Source: Amycolatopsis sp. WAC 01376
Lineage (GTDB): Bacteria > Actinomycetota > Actinomycetes > Mycobacteriales > Pseudonocardiaceae
Length of the DNA stretch: 64,000 bases
Direction: 5' to 3'
NCBI RefSeq assembly: GCF_003947415.1
Contig: NZ_QHKL01000010.1
Location: forward strand, 62,001 to 126,000
Both the position numbers and the translations under genes were made by a program. Shown piece after piece: positions 8,330 through 18,500 of this stretch (position 1 is the stretch's first letter; every line of letters begins with the position of its first letter). The notes under the pieces were generated by a model. That model made no database searches and was not told where the DNA came from. It saw nothing but the letters and a program-made list of their open reading frames with translations.

Positions 8330-9595
8330 ATGTTCGTTCGTCGCGGCCGGAAAACCGGTTCTGGGGATGCCGCGCTTTTGGCGTTTCTCGTGGCGTATTC
8401 GGTGTCGTCGTTCGGTACCTTTCTCAACCTGATTGCGCTGGCCTTGTTCACGCTGGAAGTGACCGGCGGGCCGCTCGGCCTCGGTGCGGTGATGGCGGTG
8501 CGCATCGGCGCCGGTTTCCTGTTCGGTGTGCCGGCGGGACGGCTCGCCACGCGGTATGAGCGAAGGCGGCTGATGGTCGTCGCGGATCTCGCGCAGGCGG
8601 CGGCGATGGTCGTGCTCGGCGTCGCCGGGCAGGCGGTCGGGCTGGGCGGGCTGCTCGTGGCCGCCGCCGTACTGGGTGCGGGCAACACGGTGTTCTCGGT
8701 GTCGCTGCGGACCAGTGTGCCCTCGATGGTGGGGCAGGACCGGCGGGTACGGACGAACGGGCGGCTGGTCGCGGGGCGATCGCTGGGGACGGTGCTGGGC
8801 TACGCGGCGGCGCCCGTCGTGGTCATGGCGGGCGGATTCGAGGCCGCGTTTCTGATCAACGCCGCGTCGTTCCTGGTGTCCGCGGCGGTATTGTGGCTGC
8901 TTCCCTTGAACACCAACAGTTCCGACCGAGAGAAAGCGGTCGTGCCGACCGACGGCCCCCGGGCGCGGGTGACGGCCGGACTGTCGTCGGTCGTCCTCGG
9001 CCTGGTGCTCATCCGAGGCTCCGACGCCTTCGGTTCCGCGTCGCACAACGTGGCCCTGCCGGTACACGCGGGCGCGGAGTGGCCGGGCGCGCCGTACGCG
9101 TTCATGAGCTGGTTCTGGACGGCTTGGGCCGTCGGCACCATCGCGGTGCAGTGGGTCGTCCGCCGGACGGACCACGGCAGGGTGGCGTGGCTCGGCGAAC
9201 GCGCGTTCGCCGCCGGGACCGTGCTGATGTCGGTGGCGTTCGTGGTCGCGTTCACCGGCCTGCCGATCCCGGTGCTGGTGGTGGTCCTGTTCGTCGCGGG
9301 CCTCGCCGACGGGCTCACCGAGGTCGCGTATCTGAGCAGATTGCAGGCCGCGCCGGAAGCGGAACGCGCGCGGTTGTTCGGCCTGTCGGCCAGCGCGGAG
9401 ACGGCAGGGTTCGCCACCGGGATGGCCACCTGCGGCCTGCTGCTCGAGGTCGCGCCTCCGCCGGTCGTCGTCGCGGCCTACCACGCCCTCCCGGTCCTCG
9501 TGGTCGGGATCGTCCTGCTGCGCCTTCGGAGCCGCCGGTCGGGGGCCGTCGGCGTGGTGCCCAGTGTCGCGAAAGCAGCGAAGAAAGGATCGTGA
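8330..9595 (+). CDS. MFS transporter, probable product exporter
   Basis: 421 residues with about twelve hydrophobic segments. The loop between helices 2 and 3 reads GRLATRYERRRLM, a variant of the MFS motif A region, and the profile resembles MFS drug and siderophore exporters of the EntS type. The ATG at 8330 follows GATCAGGGGATTCG. The TGA stop overlaps the ATG of the megasynthase by one base (TGATG at 9593-9597), so the two are translationally coupled. This makes it the likely exporter or self-resistance pump for the megasynthase product. Substrate is not readable from sequence. Confidence 0.85.
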   Translation: MFVRRGRKTGSGDAALLAFLVAYSVSSFGTFLNLIALALFTLEVTGGPLGLGAVMAVRIGAGFLFGVPAGRLATRYERRRLMVVADLAQAAAMVVLGVAGQAVGLGGLLVAAAVLGAGNTVFSVSLRTSVPSMVGQDRRVRTNGRLVAGRSLGTVLGYAAAPVVVMAGGFEAAFLINAASFLVSAAVLWLLPLNTNSSDREKAVVPTDGPRARVTAGLSSVVLGLVLIRGSDAFGSASHNVALPVHAGAEWPGAPYAFMSWFWTAWAVGTIAVQWVVRRTDHGRVAWLGERAFAAGTVLMSVAFVVAFTGLPIPVLVVVLFVAGLADGLTEVAYLSRLQAAPEAERARLFGLSASAETAGFATGMATCGLLLEVAPPPVVVAAYHALPVLVVGIVLLRLRSRRSGAVGVVPSVAKAAKKGS

Positions 9596-12500
9596 TGGGG
9601 GAAGCGTTGGTTCACGGGGGACCGCTCGAACTGGGGGCGGGCGAGCGAGTGGGTCTCGCTCAAGCGCTGCGGAACGCCGCGGCAGGCGCGCCCGATCGAG
9701 CGGTGGTGACGCTGGACGCGGCGGGAAAGCCGGATCGCTGTCCCTACCCGGAACTCCTGGCCAAGGCGAGCGCGGTGCGGGCCCGGCTGCGGGACCTCGG
9801 AGCAGGCCCCGGCGATCCGATCGTCCTGTCCGGTCTGCCGCTCGCCGAGTTCTTCCCGGCCTTCTGGGGATGTGTACTCGGTGGTGCGCTGCCGGTGCCG
9901 ATGGCGGGCGCGGCGGAGGACGACGCGTCGCGGCGGCGGCTGAAGCATGTGGCCGAGCTGCTGGGTGATCCCCTGGTGCTCGTCGACGGCACGGTTCCGG
10001 GCTTGTCCGGTTTGCGGCTCGCGCGGGTGTCGACCGAGCCGATGAGCGCACTGCCCGAACTCGGCCTTCACTCACCGGCGCCGGACGATCCGGCGCTGGT
10101 GATGCTTTCCTCCGGCAGTACCGGCGCCGCCAAGGCGATCCCGCTGACACATCGCGGCCTGATGGAGTTCGCGGCCGGGTCCCGCGAGGCGCTCGGCCTG
10201 CGGCCGGAGGACACCACGCTGAACTGGCTTCCGGTGGACCACAGCGGTGCCTTGCTCCTCTATCACGTGCTTGAGGTCTACGCCGGTGTGACGAACGTGC
10301 ATGTGCCGACCGAGCTGGTACTGGGCAGGCCGAGCCGCTGGCTGGATCTGCTCGCCGAGTACCGGGTCGCGCACAGCTGGTCGCCGACGTTCGGGTTCGC
10401 GCAGGTCGCCGCCGAGCTGGCCGAGGACACCCGCGACCGGGATCTGTCCTCGGTCCGCACCCTGGTTTGCGGCGGCGAGCAGATCCAGCTGCCGGTGATG
10501 TCGCGCTTTCTCGACCGGACCGCCCGGTTCGGCATCGAGGAGAGCCGGATCCGGCCGGTGTGGGGGATGACGGAGACGGTCACCGCGATCACCTTCGGCA
10601 GTCTCGGTACCCCGGACAGCGTGCACCGGGTGCTGAAGTCGAGCCTCGACGGCGAACTGCGCGAAGCCCCCGAATCCGCGGAGGAGCACGAGTGCAGCAC
10701 GTTCGTGGCGGTCGGTTCCCCCGCGCCCGGGGCGAGTGTGCGGGTGGTGGACGACCGCGGCGAACTGCTGCGCGAGCGTGAGATCGGCAGGCTGCAGGTG
10801 CGCTCCGCCCGCGTCACCCCCGGATACCTGCACGCCGAGGAGGCGAATCGCGCCGCATTCCCGGCGCCGGGGTGGCTGGACACCGGTGACCTCGCCTTCT
10901 TGGCGAACGGTCAGGTCGTGCTCACCGGCAGGGCCAAGGATCTGATCATCCTCAATGGACAGAACCATTTCTGCCACGAGATCGAGGAAGTCGTGTGCGC
11001 CGCGAGCGGCGCCCAGGCAGGCGAGGTGGCCGCCGTGGGCCTGCCCAACGCCGAGTCCGGTACCGAGGACCTGGTCATCCTGATCGCGGCGCGCGCGGCC
11101 GGATTCGACGCGGTCGCGAAGGCGGTGCGGGAAGCGGTCTTCGGCCGATTACGTCTGACCGTGGCGAAAGTCGTCCCGGTCGCACCCGACGAGTTCCCGC
11201 GCACCGGCGGCGGCAAGGTCCAGCGCGCCGAACTGCGGCGACGGCTGCTCGCCGGGGAACTCGGGCGGGGCACCGGCGACGTCCGCGCCACCGTCCTCGC
11301 GGCGGTCCGGGAGGTGCTGGGCCAGGACGTCGATCCGCGTACGCCGTTCTACGAGGCGGGGATGACCTCGGTGACCGTGGTCAGGCTGACCACGACGCTG
11401 ACCACGCTGCTCGGCCGGGAGGTGCGGCCGACCCTGGCGTTCGAGTACCCGAGCCCAGCCCAGCTCGCCGATCACCTGTCGGGACCGGGCCGGGTGAAGG
11501 AGCCCTCCGTGGTGGCCACCCCGGCGCACGACGACCGGATCGCGATCATCGGTGTCGCCGTGCGGGTGCCCGGTGCGACGGACCTCGACGGATTCTGGGC
11601 CGACCTCCGCGACGGCGTATCCCGGGTGCGGACCTTCGACGGCGGGGGACCGGGGGTGGTCCCGGTCGCCGGCGCGCTCGACGACGTCGACTCGTTCGAC
11701 GCGGACTTCTTCGGGATGAGCCCGCACGAGGCGGCACTGACCGCGCCCGCGCACCGCCTGTTCCTGGAGTGCTGTCACGAGGCGCTCGAATCGGGCGGCT
11801 ACGCGGCGGCGGACGCGGGGACCAGGATCGGCGTGTTCGCCGGGACGGGTATGCAGCTTTACGGCCACCAACGGCACGTCGCTCAAGACGCGCGTCCACC
11901 CGCCCCGGACGAGCTGACCGCGATGCAGACGGCGATGGGAACGGAGCCCGATTTCCTGGCGGGCCGGGTGGCGCACCGGCTGGGGCTCTCGGGGCCCGCG
12001 GTCGGGGTGCAGACGGCGTGTTCGACCGGGCTGGTCGCGCTGCACCTCGCCGGGCAGGCACTGCTCACCGGGGACGCCGACCTGGCCTTGGCCGGGGCGG
12101 CGGCCGTCCATCTCCCGCAGGATTCGGGCTACCGGCCGTACCCGGGCGGGATCCTTTCGCCGACCGGTGCCTGCCGGGCGTTCGACGCCGGCGCGGACGG
12201 CACGGTCGGCGGCAACGGGGTGATCGCGGTCCTGCTGAAACGGCTCGACCGGGCGATCGCCGACCGTGACACCGTGCACGCGGTGATCCTGGGGTCGGCG
12301 GTGAACAACGACGCGGGCCGCACCGCGGGGTTCGCGACGCCGAGCGTGTCCGGGCAGGCCGACGTCGTCCGGCTGGCACTGGCACGCGCCCGGGTGGCGG
12401 CGTCGTCCGTCACCTACGTGGAGGCGCACGGCACCGGTACCGCGCTCGGCGACCCGGTCGAGTTCGAGGCGCTCAGCCAGGCCTACGCGGAGGACGGCCA

Positions 12501-15500
12501 CACCGGGTTCTGCGCACTGGGCTCGGTCAAGCCCGGCATCGGCCATCTGGATACCTGCGCCGGTCTCGCCGGCCTGGTCAAGACGGTGCTGATGCTGAAG
12601 CACGGAGAACTGGTGCCGACCCTGAACCTGAACCGGCCCAACCCGGAACTCCGGCTGGCAGGCAGCCCGTTCGTGCTGGCGACGGAGCACACGCCTTGGA
12701 TCACCGACGGACCGCGGCGGGCCGGGGTCAGCGCGCTGGGCGTCGGGGGCACGAACGTCCACGTGATCCTGGAACAGGCCCCGATGCTCCCGCCGGCACC
12801 GGCGGCGCGGGGACCGGTGCTGCTGCCCGTGTCGGCCGCCGACGCCGAGGGGCTGTCCGCGCTCACCGGGGCCCTGCGAGATCATCTGCGCGCGCACCCG
12901 GAGCTGCGGGCGCCGGACGTGGCGGCCAGCATGGCGCTCGGCAGGCCGCATCGGTCGCACCGGCTCGCCGTGGTCGGGGGTGACACCGCCGAACTGGCGG
13001 CCGAGCTCGGCACGATCGGCGAGGAATCCTTTGAGCCGCACCAGTTCGGGACGCTCGCGTTCGCCTTCTCCGGACAGGGCGCGGCGTACCGGGGGATGGC
13101 CGCACGGCTTCGGGACACTTTCCCCGTCTTCCGCGAAACGCTGGACGAGTTGCTGGGACTCGCCGAGGAATTCGGGACCGCCGGTGTGGCCGACGCTCTG
13201 CTCGGCACGCCGGATCCGGCCGCCGTACTGTCCACTGTGGAGGGACAGCCCGCGTTGTTCTGTCATCAGTTCGCGCTGGCGCGGCTTTGGCTGTCGTGGG
13301 GTGTGCGGCCGGATTTCGTGGTCGGGCACAGTTTGGGGGAGTACGCGGCGCTCGCCGTGGCCGGCGGGATCGACGTGGCCGACGGGCTGCGGCTGACCTG
13401 CTTGCGCGGCAGGCTGATGCAGGGGACCGAGGCGGGCGGCATGATCGCGGTCCGCGTCTCGCCGGAGCGGGGCGGACGGCTCGCCGTCGCGACCGGGACG
13501 GAGATCGCGGTGGTCAACGGCGACCAGTCCTGCGTGCTGTCCGGGCCGTCGGCGGCGATCGCGGCCGCGGAGACCCTGCTCGACCGGGAAAACCTCTCCT
13601 GGCAAAGGCTTCCGGTGGACCGGGCCTTCCATTCGGCACTGCTCGAACCCGTTCTCGACGAATTCGAACGCGCGGCCGAAGCGGTGCGGTTCGGCCCGTT
13701 GCGGATGCCGTTCGCGAGCAACCTGGGCGGGGTGATCCCGGCCGGTGCCTCGGTCGACGCACGCTACCTGCGGAGGCAGATCCGTGAGACGGCACGGTTC
13801 GACGAGTCGCTGCGAGCGCTCGAACGCGCGGAGTGCGGGGCCTACCTGGAGATCGGGCCGCGTGAGGTCCTCGGCTCGATGGGACGCGCCGCCCTCCCAC
13901 ACCGGTACTGGCAGCCGTCCGTGGGCTCCCCGCCCGACGATGAGTGCGCCGCGATGCTGCGCGCGGCGACCGCGCTGTACCGGCGCGGCGCGGACCTGGA
14001 TTGGGCGGAGCTGGCGCCCGCCGGCGGCCGCGTCCCGTTGCCCGGGTACCCGTACCGACGGGTCCGCTTCGCGCGGCCGTCGGCTCCCGCCCCGTCCGAC
14101 GCCGGGCAGGTGAGCTCGGGGGCGGTCCTCGCCGAGGTCCGGCGGCTCGCCGCCGACCGGCTCGGCACCGACGACCTGCCCGAGGACACGTCGTTCGTGG
14201 CGGGTGGTGCCGATTCACTGGCCCTGATGGGGCTGGCCCGCGAACTGGAGCGTGCCTTCGGCGTGCGGATCGGGATCCGGGAGCTGCTCTCCGAAGCGGG
14301 TACTCCGGCGAAAGTGGCCGAGTTGATCGAGCGAAGCGGCGGAGCGCCTCCCACCTCCGGTGAAAGCGAGCCGGAGCCCGGCACACCGGTCGAAGACGTG
14401 TCTCTTCACGGTTTGATGGACCGGCAGCTGAAGCTCGCCGAGACCATGATGCGCCAGATGACGGAGCTGATGCACCGGCAGCTCGACGTGGCACGCGGCG
14501 GGACCCCGGACACCGTGGTGTCCGCGCCGAAGCCGGTCGAGCACCCGGTCCGTCCGGCGGCGATGCCCGTCGTGCCGCCCCCGGAACCGGCGACTCCCGG
14601 GGCAGGCTGCGCGTTCAGCCTCTACTTCTTCGGCGACTATCCCGATCGGGATCAGCAGGACAAGTACCGGCTGATCATGGCCGCCGCACGGTTCGCCGAC
14701 GAGCACGATTTCCATGCGCTTTGGTTGCCGGAGCGGCATTTCGACTCCTTCGGCGCGCTCTTCCCGAACCCATCGGTGCTGGCCGCCGCGCTGGCCGCCC
14801 GAACCGAGCGGATCCGGCTGCACGCCGGGTCGGTCGTGCTTCCGCTGCACCATCCGGTCCGGGTCGCCGAAGAATGGTCCGTTGTGGACAACCTGTCTTC
14901 GGGCCGCGTCGGGCTGTGCGTGGCGAGTGGCTGGCACACCAGGGATTTCGCGCTGGCACCGGAGAACTTCGGCAACCATCGCGACCTGATGTACGAGGGG
15001 CTGGACACCGTGCGCCGGCTCTGGGCGGGGGAGGAGATCGCCCTCGTCGCGGGCGACGGCGCGCCCACCACGGTCCGCCTGCATCCGGCACCCATCCAGC
15101 GGCGCCCGCCGATGTTCATCGCCGTGGTCGGAAACCCGGACAGCTACCGCCGGGCCGCCGCGGCCGATCTCGGCGTGGTCACCAATCTGATGACCCAGGA
15201 CGTTTCCGCGCTGGCCGGCAACATCGCGCTCTATCGGCGCACGCGCGCGGAACACGGGCTCGATCCGGGCTCGGGACGGGTCGTGGTGCTGGTGCACACC
15301 TTCCTCGGCGCGGACCACGAACGCGCGCGGCAGCAGGCGTTCCGGCCGTTCTGCGACTACCTGCGCTCGTCGCTTTCGCTGCTCGGCCAGGTCGGGGACA
15401 GCCTGGGGCTGAACATCGACCTGGACGGCGCGACCGATGAGGACATCGAGTTCATGCTCGGCGACGCGTACGAACGCTACTGCGGATCCCGTGCCCTGAT

Positions 15501-18500
15501 CGGCAGTCCCGAGCGATGCGCACCGGTGGTGGACGCGCTCGTGGCGGCGGGGGCCGACGAGATCGCCGCCTTCGTGGATTTCGGTGTCCCGCCGGACCAG
15601 GTGCTCGACGCGTTGCCTCTGCTCGACGGCCTGCGCCGTCGCTACCAGTCGTCCGGCCTCGAGCCCTCACCCGCGCAACGGCGCATCTGGTTCCTGGAAA
15701 GGATGTTCCCCGGCACCGGTGCCTACCACGAGCCCAAGGCGATCCGGCTGGACGGACGGCTGGACGAAGTGGCGCTGCGGGAGTCGGTGTCGCGCGTGGT
15801 TTCGGCGCATCCCGCCTTGCGCACCGTCTTCCACGAGCGGGACGGCGTACCGCGGAAATCCGTGCTGCCGTCGATGACCGTCGAGTGCCCGCTGATCGAC
15901 CTGTCCGGGCGCACCGAAACCGAAGCCCTCGCCGAAATCCGAGCCAGGTTCGCCCGGACCCGGCTCGCGCTCGACACCGGGCCGCTGGTCGCCTTCGCGC
16001 TGGTCCGGCTCGCCGAGGACCGCCATCTGTTCTGTCTGGTAGCCCACCACATCGTCTTCGACTCGGCGTCGACCGCGGTGTTCCTGCGTGATCTCGCCGC
16101 GCACTACCGCGCTTGGCCGGGTCTGCCCGCCATCCGGACCGGACCGGGACCGGAGATCGAGGTCGAGAGCGGGGATCCCGACGAGGATCTCGCGTTCTGG
16201 CGCGACGAACTGGGCGGGCTGCCCGAACTCGCGCTGCCGACCGACCGGCCGCGGCCACCGGTGCCGTCCCGGCGGGGAGCCGCACTGAGCGACGAGCTGG
16301 CGGCCGGTCTCGGCGAACCGCTGCGCGCCGTCGCGGCCGCCTGCGGCAGCACCGTGTTCATGGCGGTGCTCGGCGCGATCGGCGCCGTGCTTGCCCGGTA
16401 CGGCGGGCAGCAGGACTTCGCGGTCGGCACGGTCGTCAGCAGCAGGCCGGACTCCGCGAGGGACGCGATCGGCCTCTTCCTCGACACGGTCCCGGTCCGC
16501 CTCGATCTGTCCGGCGACCCCACCTTCGCGGAGTTGACCCAGCGCGTCAGAGACCGCACCACCCGGGCGTACGAGCATCGGACCGTCCCGTTCGACGAAC
16601 TGGTCGGCCTGCTGAATCCCGATCGCGCCGCGAACCGCAATCCCCTGTTCGACGTGCTGATCGAATTCGAAAACGCGGTGGACGAGCCGTTCGCGCCGCC
16701 GCTGACGGCCACCGCGCTGGACATGGCCCGCGACGAGGTTCCGTTCGACCTCGCCTTCTATCTGACGGCGCACGGTGACGGGTTGCGCTGCCTGGTCGAG
16801 TACAGCACCGACCTGTTCGACGAAGCGACCATCGCCCGGGCGCTGAATCTGCTGAAACAGGTTCTGCGCCAAGCGATCACGAAGCCGTCGGCACGGCTTT
16901 CCGAGCTCACGACGCCGACCGGGGAAGACGTGGTGCTGCTCGACCGGTGGCAGCACGGCGCGCCGGAACGGACGGCGGGGTGTCTGCACACCGCGGTCGA
17001 GCGGCAGGTCGCCAGTACGCCCGACGCCACGGCGCTGATCGGCGACGACGGTGAGCTGAGCTACCGCGAACTGGACCTTCTCGCCGAGTCGATCGGGCGT
17101 CTGCTGGTCGGTCTCGGCGTCACCCGCGGGCAGATCGTGGCGGTCTCCCTGCCGCGCGGCCCCCAGCTGATCGCCGCGCTTTACGGTGTCCTCAAGAGCG
17201 GCGCGGCGTATCTGCCGCTGGATCCGCGGCTGCCACCGCAACGGTGCCGGTTCATGCTGCGCGACAGCGGTGCGGTGCTCGTGCTGACGACGAAGGCGGT
17301 GCTCGTCGCGCAGCCCGCGCTGGGGGAGTTCCCGGTGCGTCTCGCGGAAGAGATCGTGCCGGACCCGAAGGCGCCGGAGCTGCCCGAAGTGCGGCCGGAT
17401 TGGCCCGCGTACTGCATGTACACCTCGGGATCCACCGGAACCCCGAAGGGCGTTCTCGTCTCGCATCGCGGTCCGGCCAACGTCATCGCCTGGCAACGTG
17501 ATCAGCATCCGCCGATGCGCACCCTGCAATGGACGTCGCCGAGTTTCGACATCAGCGTGCAGGAGATCTTCTCCACCTTGGCCGCCGGCGGGGCGCTGGT
17601 GCTGCTCGACGACGAGCGGCACAAGGACCGCGACGCTGTCGCCGAGGTGATCGAAAGGCACCGCGTGGAGCGGATCCTGATGCCGTTCACCCCGCTGAAG
17701 CATCTGGTCGAACCCGGCCTCACCGCGCCCTCGATACGCTTGATCCTGTGCTGCGGGGAGCCGCTCGTGCTCACTCCGGCACTGCGCCGCTTCCTCGCGG
17801 AGCATCCCGATTGCGCGCTGCACAACCAGTACGGTCCGACCGAGGCTTCGCTCATCGCCACGGATCACCCGGTGGATCCGCACGGTGAGCCCCGGCCACC
17901 GATCGGGGTCCCGATCGACGGCGTGCGGCTGCTCCTGCTCGACCAGACCGGCCACCCGGTCCCGCTCGGCGCCATCGGCGAGATCCATCTCGGCGGGGCC
18001 GGGCTCGCCGAGGGCTATCTCGGCAGACCGGAGGAAACCGCCGCGGCGTTCGTCGAAGCCAGGCCCGGTGAACGGTGGTATCGCACGGGCGACCTCGGCC
18101 GGTGGCGCGGCGACGGAACCCTGGAATTCCTCGGCAGACTCGACGACCAGGTGAAGATCCGCGGCAACCGGGTCGAACCCGGTGAGACACAGCGGGTGCT
18201 GGCCGGGTTGGACGAGGTGGCGGACGCGGCCGTCGTCATCCGCCGGGATCACCATGGCGACGCGGAACTCGCCGGTTACGTCGTGTTCGCCGGCCAGTCC
18301 GCACCGGATCCGTGGGCGCGGATCACCGAAGCGCTCGCCGAAGAGCTGCCCTCGTACCTGATCCCGACCCGCTGGGTCGTGCTCGACCGGCTGCCGACGA
18401 CCACCAGCGGCAAGCTGGACCGCTCCGCTCTGCCCGAGCCGACGTCGACAGCAATGGACGTGGACGACGCTCTGCCGTCCACGGACACCGAGCGTCGCCT

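Noticed and set aside
8056..8559. 167-codon plus-strand frame before and into the exporter
   Set aside because: It overlaps the exporter out of frame, shows no family features and covers the promoter.
8893..9594. Upstream extension of the megasynthase frame inside the exporter gene
   Set aside because: The exporter protein is a clear MFS carrier in the other frame; the extension has no domain, and ATG 9595 has a ribosome site and overlaps the exporter stop.
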